Origin: Methylocystis echinoides
GTDB taxonomy: Bacteria > Pseudomonadota > Alphaproteobacteria > Rhizobiales > Beijerinckiaceae
NCBI RefSeq assembly: GCF_027923385.1
Contig: NZ_BSEC01000001.1
Coordinates: 62,001 to 126,000, forward strand
Direction of reading: 5' to 3'
Length of the DNA stretch: 64,000 nt
Of the stretch, positions 44,086 through 53,029 are shown one piece after another (the stretch's first letter is position 1; the number at the start of each line of letters is the position of its first letter). The notes beneath the pieces were generated by a model that ran no database searches, was not told the origin of the DNA, and worked only from the letters and a program-made list of their open reading frames with translations. The translations under genes were made by a program, and so were the position numbers.

Positions 44086-45768
44086 GTGACGAATACCGAC
44101 GACAAGCCCGACGTCGCGCCGCGATCAACAATGCGGATCGGCGTCTGGCTCCTATTGCTCGGCGTCGTCGCCGCTGAAATCGTCGCGCTGCGGTTTTCTT
44201 CGACATTGAAATATATGCCGCTGCGCGAAAGCCCCGCAGGATTCGACCAGCTTCTTGCTTTTCTCCCTGCAGTGGTGAAGGCGGTGCTGCTGACCGGGAC
44301 AGGGATGCTCATCGCGCTAGTGGCCAGCGCCCCGGCCGACCTCAAGACCATCCTCTTCGCTCATCGACCCCGGCGTATCACGGTGGTTCTCAATCTTGCC
44401 TGCTTCGCGGCGTTGAGCAGCATCTTCGCTCTGACAGGGGCCGGCGACGCGCAGAGCGAGGGCGCATCCGAATGGTTTCCTGGCCTCATCCACGCCACGC
44501 CGATTTTCTGGTTTTTTTTGCTCGGATCATGGGCGAACTTCGTCGCGCCGTGTGGCCTATGGCAATGGACCCTGCGCCGCAATTACCCAGCATGGGTCAT
44601 TGCGTTTTTCGTCTCTATCCTATCGTTTTATAACTTCGACGCCACGCTTGCGTCTCGTATCGGCAGCCTTCTCATCAAACCGACGCTTTCTGCGGCGTCA
44701 GAGCTTTATGCGCTGACGGGAAACGTGCTTGCTTGCAACAGCACAAGTTCCGAAGGCTATCCGATCTGTGGCAGCAATAGTTTTTTTGTCGAGATTCAGC
44801 CAGCCTGTTCGGGTTTCGAAGGGATAATGCTATCCGCCACGCTTTTGGGGCTCCATTTTTACCTCGAGGCGAGAAAACTTACGGTTTTTCGGGCGGCGCT
44901 CGTCATTCTCGTCGCTTGCGTCGCCATTTTCTGGCTCAACGCAGTGCGCCTCGCGTTGCTCATCTACATTGGCGACCATCTCTCCGCGGAAATTGCTAGA
45001 GAAGGATTTCACACGAATTTTGGCTTGGCGAGCCTTGTCGTCGTGCTGGTCATCGCCGTTGCGTCGAGCAGGTTATTCACCAGGCCAAAAACATCGACAG
45101 AACGCTTTCCCCTGAAATGCGTCATTTTAGATGCCGAGAGCGGCGCGAACGCGCGCCTATTCATCCCTTTGACATATCTGATTGGATCGTCCCTGTTCTT
45201 CGGACTGTTTTCGGGGAAATTCTTCTGGCTTTATCCATTGCCGCTACTCGTGACTCTCGGCGGTCTTATCCAGATTCGAGCCGAATTGCGGGGGCTGACG
45301 TTTTCGCCGACTGGCGCGCCATTTTTTCTGGCGATCGCAACCTTTCTGGTCTGGCTCCTGCTTGTCCCGGCCAATGCTGAGAAAGCTGAAATTTTTCAGG
45401 CCTCGCTGCTCTCAGCTCCCGGTCCGGTCATCGTGCTTTGGCTGTTCGCGCGGTTGTTCGGCTCCATCTGCATTGTTCCGCTCGCGGAAGAACTGGCTTT
45501 TAGAGGAACCTTCAACGTAATGATTTACAATGGGCTCCGGCCATACTGGAGTGCAGCAACTGCACAGGCCGGCGCGGTTGCGCTTACCGCGGTGTTCTTC
45601 GGACTCCTTCACAGCAATTTTTTAGCAGGCGCGATAGCTGGCGCCGCGTTCGGCGTTGCACGTTGGCGGCGCAATGAATTGGGAGACGCCGTCCTGTGCC
45701 ATAGCTTCACGAATCTGCTGCTATCCTTCTACATCCTCGTAACGGGCAGATGGTCGTATTGGCCGTGA
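44086..45768 (+). CDS. xrtE: Exosortase E fused to CPBP/Rce1-like protease (copy 2)
   Basis: The 560-residue paralogue of the protein at 27606 has the same two active sites: exosortase Cys241 ('IQPACSGFEG'), Arg in 'NAVRLALLIYIG', His in 'EGFHTNFG'; protease 'EELAFRGTF', 'FGLLHSNF' and 'CHSFTNLL'. The start is GTG 44086, giving a length equal to copy 1 within one residue; ATG 44131 would remove the N-terminal arm. It is coupled to foldase 2, and its stop faces an intact VPEID-CTERM gene 141 bp away on the other strand, the best candidate substrate. Confidence 0.94.
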   Translation: MTNTDDKPDVAPRSTMRIGVWLLLLGVVAAEIVALRFSSTLKYMPLRESPAGFDQLLAFLPAVVKAVLLTGTGMLIALVASAPADLKTILFAHRPRRITVVLNLACFAALSSIFALTGAGDAQSEGASEWFPGLIHATPIFWFFLLGSWANFVAPCGLWQWTLRRNYPAWVIAFFVSILSFYNFDATLASRIGSLLIKPTLSAASELYALTGNVLACNSTSSEGYPICGSNSFFVEIQPACSGFEGIMLSATLLGLHFYLEARKLTVFRAALVILVACVAIFWLNAVRLALLIYIGDHLSAEIAREGFHTNFGLASLVVVLVIAVASSRLFTRPKTSTERFPLKCVILDAESGANARLFIPLTYLIGSSLFFGLFSGKFFWLYPLPLLVTLGGLIQIRAELRGLTFSPTGAPFFLAIATFLVWLLLVPANAEKAEIFQASLLSAPGPVIVLWLFARLFGSICIVPLAEELAFRGTFNVMIYNGLRPYWSAATAQAGAVALTAVFFGLLHSNFLAGAIAGAAFGVARWRRNELGDAVLCHSFTNLLLSFYILVTGRWSYWP

Positions 45769-45909
45769 AAAATCAAGTTCGCGATCGGCTGTCGCGCCGC
45801 TGTAATTTACCATAGCTTCCATGCGCGAGGTGCGCCGTGGTTTGTCGTTCCGCGTCAAGCAGGGAATCCCCGGTGACAAACAGCGCTTCAAAGAGGTCGG
45901 TTGGTCAAC

Positions 45910-46506
45910 TTAGAGGAGGCGAGCGCGAGATTGGGCCAAGAGAAATAGCAAAACCAAAAGCAACATAACCTTAGGCAGCGCCCCTTGGTCCATCTCGGGA
46001 ACCGGGCCATTGTCCTGTACGTCAGTCACAAAATTCTGCGGGGTCGAGAGCAGGGGAATGTCTAGCAATTGCGTCGGCTGTTGGCCGCTACCTTGCACCT
46101 GATATGCGCTATACGTCAGGCCAAGCACCGTGGAGTAGTAAAACTGGGGAGTGTCGCTTTGGTAGCCCAATTTCGCCGCCCACGCTGAAGCATAGCTACC
46201 GGTCCCCCACCAAGGCAGGCCCGAGCAAGCGGGGCTGAGAAGAACGATGCCACAAGCCGAGTTGAAACTCTCGTTGGTCACGGTCACTGTGACGCTATGC
46301 TGATAGTAACTTCCGCAAGCCCCGGGAGACATGTCGCATACGAAAGTATAGGTCGTCGCGACAGCGCCAGCTACGCCCAGGCAAGAGAGCAAGAGTAACC
46401 CGACGCCAAAGCCACGGAGCTTTGAGCGCCTCCCTGTCGATACCTTGGCAGACGTAGCGGCAAGCTCAACTTCATCCGAATACGGCATCTTATCAAACAC
46501 GCCCAT
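45910..46506 (-). CDS. VPEID-CTERM exosortase substrate (intact)
   Basis: The 198-residue precursor has an N-terminal export helix (GFGVGLLLLSCLGVAGAVA) and a mature part with Cys pairs ('VCDMSPGACG', 'SACGIVLLSPACSG') rich in Ser/Thr/Tyr. The tail 'VPEMDQGALPKVMLLLVLLF' then LLAQSRARLL (residues 169-198) is a complete sorting signal: motif, helix, Arg end. It should be exported by Sec, cut near the motif and anchored or released by XrtE. GAGGG lies upstream of ATG 46506. Its upstream region is cut short by IS copy 2 at 46616, leaving about 110 bp of native leader. Confidence 0.92.
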   Translation of the reverse strand: MGVFDKMPYSDEVELAATSAKVSTGRRSKLRGFGVGLLLLSCLGVAGAVATTYTFVCDMSPGACGSYYQHSVTVTVTNESFNSACGIVLLSPACSGLPWWGTGSYASAWAAKLGYQSDTPQFYYSTVLGLTYSAYQVQGSGQQPTQLLDIPLLSTPQNFVTDVQDNGPVPEMDQGALPKVMLLLVLLFLLAQSRARLL

Positions 46507-46615
46507 TGACGATCGCCCTCATATTGCAACCTACCGGCAAACAACGGGCAATGCCCGCTTCGTCTGAAACAGCTCATATCCTAACAACATTGATCACGAA
46601 TGCGAAAGTCGCTCA

Positions 46616-47551
46616 GTGTCTGTCCGAAGAAAAGTTGAGCCGAATGAGTCGGTTATGATTCAACGAGGCGACCTGATTCTTTTGGAGATCGCCGAATGTG
46701 GACGAAGGAAAATCGCGCTCGTTATGATCGTAGCAAATTGCGTTATCCCAGCGATCTGACGGACGCGGAATGGGGATTTGTCGGACCTCTGATCCCGCCT
46801 GCAAGGCGCGGCGGCGGCAAGCGCAGGGTGAACATGCGCGAGGTGATCAACGGTCTGATGTATGTCCTATCGACAGGCTGTCAGTGGCGTGCGATTCCAA
46901 AGGACTTCCCACCCAAAAGCACGGTTTATGGCTATTTCGATCTTTGGACATATGACGGGACGTTAGAACGCATCCACCACGTGCTTTATGTTATGTGCAG
47001 GGAAGCGGAAGGGCGCGAGGCCAGTCCGACTGCCGCCGTCATCGACAGCCAGAGCGTGAAAAGCGCTGAAAAAGGGGGAGCCATATCGATCCCCATGGCT
47101 ATGACGCGGGCAAGAAGGTCAAAGGCAAGAAGCGACATATTCTTGTCGACACTTTAGGCCTGCTGCTTCACGCCGTCGTTCATAGCGCGGACATTCAAGA
47201 TCGCGATGGCGGCATTCTCGTCTTGAGCACGTTGTTCGGGAAATTTCCATTTCTTCAAAAACTGTTCGCCGATGGCGGCTACCGGGGTCCCCAATTTCGC
47301 GAGGCGCTGAAGAAAGCCTTGCCGGGTCTTGTGACAGAAATCGTCAAGCGTTCCGATGCGGCCAAAGGCTTCGAGGTCTTGCCCAGGCGTTGGGTTGTTG
47401 AGCGAACTTTATCCTGGCTGGGCCGCTGTCGCCGATTGGCCAAGGATTGGGAAAATCTTAATCGGAAGGCGCTCGCTTTCTTGCGCCTCGCCTCCATTCG
47501 CCTCATGCTCAGAAGGCTCTGTAATCAGTCATGAAGTCTTCGGACAGACTC
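46616..47551 (+). mobile_element. IS5-family element, copy 2 (936 bp)
   Basis: It is an apparently identical copy of the element at 31283-32218, same orientation, same ends. The left flank is TCA, the right flank TAC, so no matching target duplication is seen; this suggests recombination or a later deletion next to the right end. Confidence 0.93.
46696..47534 (+). CDS. IS5-family transposase (frameshift-joined), copy 2
   Basis: It has the same two frames as at 31363-32201, with the same A5G5 slip site; the encoded residues are identical in both copies, indicating recent spread. Confidence 0.88.
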
Positions 47552-47942
47552 TACGCAATCGAAAGGCAACGTCAGTTTACCGCCTACATAATCCTGAGAA
47601 GTCACAAGAATCGTGGCATATGTCAAGCAAATAAGTAGGCAGTAGATGGGGTAAGGGGTGACCGGAAGTGGAAGGGCTTCACGGTTTGAGTGGTCATCCC
47701 CCAAAATGATGGTGTCAAGCGGAGTCTGGCGAGCGTCAGATCCAAGCATTATCGGATATCGCGGAACGTCGGCCATCAGCGTGCCGTCCTCGTCGATCTC
47801 CTGAGCGCTCTGGGTGATGGTGAGTTGGCGACATCCCTACAACACCGAACTCCCACGTGGATCTCTGGGATAAAAGCCGCCAGCGCCTGAAGTGTTCGTC
47901 CCTGCCTTCGTGACCAAACGACGTCGCGCGCTATCCGCGACG
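47552..47942. other. No convincing gene
   Basis: About 390 bp between IS copy 2 and the next gene. Only short frames; probably decayed DNA next to the IS. Confidence 0.4.
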
Positions 47943-48644
47943 TTATTTTGTCACGTTTAAATACAAACTCTCCACAGGGCGCCACCAATCTTGACCATCG
48001 ATATTGTAACGCGGGTCAATTTCATTATGTCTTGATTCTTGTGCGCTACGAAATCCAACTTTCGAGCATACAAACTGTAAAGTTTGTAAGTCCCATCCAA
48101 ATTTATGGTCTCCCGCCATGTGAAACATCTGATTGCATATCGCCGCAGGAGTCGGCAAAGGCTCCGCCGTGCCTCCAAGTCGTTCAAGCTGTGAGAAGAA
48201 TTTCTTGTCATCCTCGGTATAAGCGCGCATATATCTTCCCGCATCCGGAACGATTAGACGCATTGTTCCGCCGGCCTGTAGCACGCGATAGCACTCACCG
48301 ATCAAATCAACAGCCGCGCAATAGTCTAAGTGCTCAAGGAAATGTTCCATGTGGATATGCTCAACCGTTCCCGGTTCAAGTGGTAGTCCATTACGAAGGT
48401 TCCAGAAAAACACATCATTGGAGGTCGCCGAAAAATCAATGTTAATCCAGCCTTCCCGCACTAATTCGCCACATCCGACATTTAATAGCAGCCGATTCCT
48501 TCCCATGCAGGCCTTCTTAATACGCGGCGCCTTAACGAGTTCACCTTGTATTTCTTTCAATAGATCTTTTATTGACCTTTCTGTATCTCGCATCCGCCAG
48601 CGAATCGCGGCGCTTATATTTTTCTTGAAAATTGACTTGAACAT
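47943..48644 (-). CDS. SAM-dependent methyltransferase (class I)
   Basis: The product of about 233 residues has the SAM motif 'LLLNVGCGELVREGWINIDF', then 'VEHIHMEHFLEHLDY' and 'CYRVLQAGGTMRLIVPDAGR', typical of methyltransferases found in polysaccharide clusters. The substrate is unknown, possibly a sugar or glycan intermediate. It starts at ATG 48644. It is isolated between IS-derived stretches but belongs by type to the surface-glycan genes to its right. Confidence 0.82.
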   Translation of the reverse strand: MFKSIFKKNISAAIRWRMRDTERSIKDLLKEIQGELVKAPRIKKACMGRNRLLLNVGCGELVREGWINIDFSATSNDVFFWNLRNGLPLEPGTVEHIHMEHFLEHLDYCAAVDLIGECYRVLQAGGTMRLIVPDAGRYMRAYTEDDKKFFSQLERLGGTAEPLPTPAAICNQMFHMAGDHKFGWDLQTLQFVCSKVGFRSAQESRHNEIDPRYNIDGQDWWRPVESLYLNVTK

Positions 48645-48699
48645 CAAGGTCCTCGCACCCTATTTCCGGTTTTGAAACTTCTGCCAAGATACTAACACT

Positions 48700-49106
48700 T
48701 TCAATTGGATGAACAACAACAAAAGGAGAGCATTTTCTCGCCGCCTTTGGCAAGGCGTTTTGTCGGGATGCGTAGGAGACGGGTTAGCATGACCATCGTA
48801 AGCGTTTAACGACGGCCGTGTAGCGGACATACGCGTGGATGCTGATGATTGGTTGCCCTGGATTCGGGTGATCGACATAGGTCTGAGCATATCTCTGAAG
48901 ATAGAACATTTCAGGTTTTGGGGTAAGCCCGGCGCGAGCCCGTGGTACGTGGTCTCGCGCGGCGAAGGAGATGCTCGTCGCGGAAGCAATCGCGCCAGGC
49001 GCAAACATCTTGGCGGTCGCCATAGCTGGCTAGATGGGGCGGTCGGCTTCAATCCCGAGCCGCTGGCCGAACGTCTCTTTGGCCTGCTGCCGATTTTGTG
49101 GACACC
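48700..49106. other. No convincing gene
   Basis: Frames on both strands are short and without recognisable domains. By position it is likely decayed transposable DNA. Confidence 0.35.
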
Positions 49107-49330
49107 GAGTTAAGTTACCCCCACCTTGCTTTCGAACTCAACCGGGCTGACGTAGATCGTCGAGTGCCCCCGAACGGGGTTCCAGAACCGCTCGACGTAA
49201 TCGAAAACGTCGGCGCACGCTCGAGCGCATCGCCACCGGATGGCCAAAAACAAAGACATAGACGCGCTCATGCCCTGGAACTTCGCAAGCTCCTGACGCC
49301 ACGCGTTGGACGCTTACGGTCTACCTGTCT
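49107..49330 (-). pseudogene. IS3-family transposase, C-terminal remnant
   Basis: On the minus strand the frame ends 'DVFDYVERFWNPVRGHSTI' then YVSPVEFESKVGVT, the C-terminus of IS3-type OrfB with the conserved His-Ser and S-P-x-x-F/E. Upstream 'WRQELAKFQGMSASMS' fits another part with a deletion between. Only about 70 residues remain. Confidence 0.75.
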
Positions 49331-49559
49331 CGGAGGGGTGTGCGCGCTCTGTCTCGTCCTCTTGCCTCACTCCGCCGCGAGCGGGTTGGTTACCGCATGA
49401 CCGGGGTTTCGTCTTGGGCTGCCTCGGTCTAGGGGGCGAGCATCGGCAGAGCCGGCTCATAGTAGGCGCGAGGATTCCCGAACCGCGCCCCGCCTCCAGC
49501 CGTGGACATTGGTTGATTGCCTAAACAGTGCCGGGTATCGTTACGCTTCGAGCGATCGC

Positions 49560-50633
49560 TCAAACGAACCCGAGCATCTCGCGAGCAATGGCGGTGGTGA
49601 CGACGACCTTGGGTTTTCCAGCCGCGGCAAGCCGGCGGTAGCGGGCGCAAAGCCGAACCTGCGCCTTCCAGGCAATGTCTCGGACGGTTTGCGGCAAAGC
49701 CTCAATACGATCATGCAATTTACGACTGACGCGCGGCTGCATGCGATAAGTCCAGGCGCCTTCAATCAAGGCACGTCGCGCCAAGGCGTTGCCGGCCTTG
49801 GTGATTCCAGCCCGACGCACCGTGGAGCCACTGGAGCGCTCGGAGGGAACCAGGCCGAGATAGGCCATCAATTGCCGGGGATTGGGGAAGCGTGTGAAAT
49901 CGCCGACTTCAGCGACGAGTGTCACGGCGACGATGAAGGCCACGCCCCGCATAGCCTGCAAGGCGGCAACCACGGGGGCCTGCGACCAGTTTTGCGCCAA
50001 ATCCTCGATCTGGCGGGACAGCCGTTCGACTCTCGCCTCGGCGTCCGCGACAGCGTGGATGTAATCCTGAAGCACTAATTGCTGGGCTGCATGGTCGAAC
50101 CGCACCGTCGTCAGCCAACGGCGGTAGGCGAGCGTCCAGCCTTTTTTGCCGGCGTAGACACGTCCATGCCGGAGAAGAAAGCCCTGCAGATGCTGCCGAG
50201 CCTTGCCCAACACCCTTACCGCTGTCGAGCGCGCACGGATCAAGTCGCGCATCGCCTCATGGCCGTCATCGGGGATCCACACTGCGGTTAGTTCGCCTGC
50301 CCAGTGGAGTTTGGCCAACATCAGCGCGTCGCGCCGATCGGTTTTGATCCGATCGCCTGCCTTCATTGGAATGAGCGACGGCGCCACCACCAGGCATTCA
50401 TGGCCAAGGCCGGTCAGCTGACGGTATAGGCCATAGCCGCATGGTCCAGCCTCATAGCAGAAAGACAGGGAACGACCGCCCTTTGCCAGGCGCGCAACCA
50501 ATTCGCCGATGTGGTCGGGGCGGTTGATAAAGTTGCCTAACTCGCGGACTTCGCCGCCCCGCCCGCCCTCTGCAACGGCGACTGCAATAGTCGCCTTATG
50601 GACATCCAATCCCACGAAAACGATATTGTTCAT
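49560..50633 (-). CDS. IS110-family transposase
   Basis: The 357-residue protein starts MNNIVFVGLDVHKATIAVAV, the RuvC-like DEDD start of IS110 recombinases ('KTDRRDALMLAK' as the next acidic motif). The C-terminal transposase_20 part reads 'GLVPSERSSGSTVRRAGITK' and 'GNALARRALIEGAWTYR', including the catalytic-serine region. IS110 elements use a bridge RNA made from noncoding end sequence; here candidates are the flanks 49430-49559 and 50634-50691. It is complete and probably functional; the exact IS ends cannot be fixed by eye. Confidence 0.92.
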   Translation of the reverse strand: MNNIVFVGLDVHKATIAVAVAEGGRGGEVRELGNFINRPDHIGELVARLAKGGRSLSFCYEAGPCGYGLYRQLTGLGHECLVVAPSLIPMKAGDRIKTDRRDALMLAKLHWAGELTAVWIPDDGHEAMRDLIRARSTAVRVLGKARQHLQGFLLRHGRVYAGKKGWTLAYRRWLTTVRFDHAAQQLVLQDYIHAVADAEARVERLSRQIEDLAQNWSQAPVVAALQAMRGVAFIVAVTLVAEVGDFTRFPNPRQLMAYLGLVPSERSSGSTVRRAGITKAGNALARRALIEGAWTYRMQPRVSRKLHDRIEALPQTVRDIAWKAQVRLCARYRRLAAAGKPKVVVTTAIAREMLGFV

Positions 50634-50691
50634 CAGGCCCGTCCCCCATGTCTGAGGCTCGGCGCCGGCTAGCCCGGCGCAATCCTCGATT

Positions 50692-50748
50692 AGGGACATG
50701 CTGCGGGGCGGGCCGCCATCTCTTTTACCGGGCGAACATACGGTCTAG
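50692..50748. repeat. 57-bp inverted repeat, left copy
   Basis: It begins AGGGACATGCTGCGGGGC and ends CGAACATACGGTCTAG. The reverse complement recurs at 52928-52983 with one missing base. The pair encloses the acyltransferase and methyltransferase genes. Confidence 0.88.
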
Positions 50749-50823
50749 AGACGGCTGAACGAATGGCGGCGCATCTCCCTACGCTTCGCAATCTACCTCT
50801 CGACGAGCAAGTTCGTGATCTTC

Positions 50824-51945
50824 TCACGATAATCGTTGCAATCGACGTAAAATGACAAGCCTAGCAGGGGTTTCAATCAGATGTAGCGATGTTACTGAGG
50901 CCGCTATGATCAAAGCGACGTAGGCTATGAAAAGGAGGTTCGGATGCTGAGCCTGCCAATGCCAAAGATGGTTATCTACTCGTGACATCCAACTCCAGAG
51001 AGGCATGTGCAGCAAGTAAAGCGCATAACTTGCTTCCCCGAGTTGCACGAGGATCGGATGGTTGAATATCCGCGAGGGCGAGTGGGCCAGTCCGACCAGA
51101 AGAAGCCCCAGGAACGGCATTAAGAGGCCATTGCTAATCATCCCCGCGGGAACGATTGGTTCGAGCACCATGAAACCGATAATGAACCCAGCGCACCCTA
51201 AAAAGATCATCGACCGGCGCGTTCTTGCACTAATTGGTTTGCTCCTTACAAACAAGATTCCCAGTACCACCCCAAACACAAACTCAGGCACTCTAAAAGG
51301 CGGGAAATACATGTAAAAAAGCTCCGCACCATTCAAAGGCAAATGCAGCTGTTCGTTAATACCTGCCGAGATCGAGGGCCCATAATACGAGCCTATCATT
51401 CCGCCGACTTGTGATGCCATATATGCAACACCCGCGAGCCAATACAGCTGCGCTGTTTTAAGCAACCGTGCTCTTGGGAACAGCAAGGGGAAAAGCGCGT
51501 AAAAAAATGCTTCGACGGATAGTGACCACGCCGGTCCATTCCATTGCAGCGCCGCATAGGGCACCCATGATTGGGTGAGCGTAAGCTGTAGGCCCGCCGT
51601 AATGGAGTTAAAAACAACGTTTCCATTAGTCCACGTAGAATAGACTGCCACCGGTAGAACAACCACAAAAGCAGTTATGTACGCCGGGTATATCCGAGCA
51701 AACCGAGCGCCCCAAAACTTGGCACTCTCGCAAGAACCTATCGGCCTAGAACTATAGGAGTAGGCTAAAATGAACCCGGAGAGCACGAAGAAGAAGCTTA
51801 CTCCGACGTAGCCGTGCGAAACGACTGCTCTCAGCACGGCAGGCCAATCGTTGAAGCCGCCATTTTGTGATGTTCCTTGCGCATGGAAAACGACTACAAG
51901 TAACGCGAAAAGAAAACGAATACTGGTAAGCGGCCGTAAATGCAT
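50824..51945 (-). CDS. Acyltransferase-3 family membrane protein
   Basis: The 373-residue protein with about ten helices belongs to the O-acyltransferase family (OafA/NodX type) that acetylates surface sugars: N-terminal 'LRPLTSIRFLFALLVVVFH', 'GYVGVSFFFVLSGFILAYSY', 'ARFARIYPAY' and 'WSLSVEAFFYALFP', C-terminal 'LGEASYALYLLHMPLW'. The active-site His is in VVFH. It lies inside the 57-bp inverted repeats, suggesting it may be mobile. A second member runs off the right window edge. Confidence 0.92.
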   Translation of the reverse strand: MHLRPLTSIRFLFALLVVVFHAQGTSQNGGFNDWPAVLRAVVSHGYVGVSFFFVLSGFILAYSYSSRPIGSCESAKFWGARFARIYPAYITAFVVVLPVAVYSTWTNGNVVFNSITAGLQLTLTQSWVPYAALQWNGPAWSLSVEAFFYALFPLLFPRARLLKTAQLYWLAGVAYMASQVGGMIGSYYGPSISAGINEQLHLPLNGAELFYMYFPPFRVPEFVFGVVLGILFVRSKPISARTRRSMIFLGCAGFIIGFMVLEPIVPAGMISNGLLMPFLGLLLVGLAHSPSRIFNHPILVQLGEASYALYLLHMPLWSWMSRVDNHLWHWQAQHPNLLFIAYVALIIAASVTSLHLIETPARLVILRRLQRLS

Positions 51946-52084
51946 GCAGTCTCTCCGCGTAGGCTACGGCAAAAATTGAGGGACAATCCCATACAGAAAT
52001 AGCCCATGCGCCTGAGCCCGCGATATGGGACCAAGACCAGACGGAACGCCGTGCCAATCGCCTGTGATAAGGAAGGGGCTTTTT

Positions 52085-52233
52085 CGGATGCACGGCGCGA
52101 TTAATCCAGCGCCCCGAAGGGGAATCAAAACGCCTTGAAGCATGGCCTCTACGGTGCCAAAGCTATCGCTTGGCGACGCGCCCTGTCGCCCATGTTGAGA
52201 GACATGCGTGCCCTCTTTGACGCCGCCGAATGA
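52085..52233 (+). pseudogene. Fragment of an HGG/NALKHG gene
   Basis: 'RMHGAINPA' followed after a frame change by 'APKGNQNALKHGLYGAKAIA' and 'MLRDMRALFDAAE' up to TGA 52231-52233. It is the C-terminal half of a homologue of 25078-25347, lacking the Cys-rich start and frameshifted at the HGG motif. Confidence 0.8.
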
Positions 52234-52244
52234 GGCCCAGCATC

Positions 52245-52850
52245 CTACCTCGAAACAACGGCTACCATTGCCTTAGCAAGCGGTGGTATCCGACCAACTC
52301 GGTGGAAATGAATGTTTTGGGCACCGCATTCTCGTAGCAACGTATCAAGTGTAGCCAATGAAAAGAACTTGATGTGCCCCCCGTCCCAAAGTGCTGTGAA
52401 ATGGCTGTCCATCTTCCCTGTTAATGCAAGGGCTAAATTCTTTATGTATCCGTGATAAGGTGTAGAGAGTATTCCTATCCCACCGGGAGCAATTAGCGAC
52501 AAAAAGGTCTTGGCGAATGATCTTGGCTCGAAGCAATGCTCAATCACTTCAAGGCTAACGACCAGATCAAATACCCCGTAATGCCTTGCGAGGTCATCGT
52601 ATCCACTGCCAATTTCGCAACGGACGTTTGGAAAGCTTGCTTGTGCTTGCATTACTCCACTGATGGATGTGTCTACACCCGTGACATCGAACCCATGTTC
52701 GTGAAGCAAGTTACAAGTTGCCCCATTGCCGCATCCAAGGTCAAAAGCTCTTTTCGAGGACCAAGCCCGATTGTTTATCGTCTCCAGTAGAACAGGCCAT
52801 AGATAGCCGTTTGAATAAGTCGGCTGTGCATCACTGTAATTATAGATCAT
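52245..52850 (-). CDS. Class I SAM-dependent methyltransferase (UbiG-like)
   Basis: The 201-residue protein has 'RAFDLGCGNGATCNLLHEHG' (motif I), 'VTGVDTSISG', 'FDLVVSLEVIEHCFEP' and 'LIAPGGIGILSTPYHGYIKN'. Proteins with the last string and 'GGHIKFFS' are common in O-antigen and capsule clusters, where they methylate sugars or lipid-linked glycans. It is inside the 57-bp repeat pair together with the acyltransferase. The 3' end lies 11 bp from the HGG fragment, so the C-terminus may be slightly altered. Confidence 0.85.
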   Translation of the reverse strand: MIYNYSDAQPTYSNGYLWPVLLETINNRAWSSKRAFDLGCGNGATCNLLHEHGFDVTGVDTSISGVMQAQASFPNVRCEIGSGYDDLARHYGVFDLVVSLEVIEHCFEPRSFAKTFLSLIAPGGIGILSTPYHGYIKNLALALTGKMDSHFTALWDGGHIKFFSLATLDTLLRECGAQNIHFHRVGRIPPLAKAMVAVVSR

Positions 52851-52927
52851 TTAAATCATGTCCCTTGTTGGTCAGGTTGCATAAGAAAGATAGAATTCGT
52901 TGCGCCGCTTGCCAGTTGGTGTTGCCG

Positions 52928-52983
52928 CTAGACCGTATGTTCGCCCGGTAAAAGAGATGCGGCCCGCCCCGCAGCATGTCCCT
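52928..52983. repeat. 57-bp inverted repeat, right copy
   Basis: CTAGACCGTATGTTCGCCCG to GCAGCATGTCCCT; reverse complement of 50692-50748 with a one-base deletion. A serine-recombinase remnant begins right after it. Confidence 0.88.
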
Positions 52984-53029
52984 TCAAAAAACCAGCTTCC
53001 ATAATTGGTCCTGCTGGTCTTCAGTCACT

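Noticed and set aside
31280..47554. Composite transposon formed by the two identical IS5 copies
   Set aside because: The outer flanks do not match (TCA left, TAC right), while the left copy alone has a perfect TCA duplication inside a gene, so it inserted as a single element.
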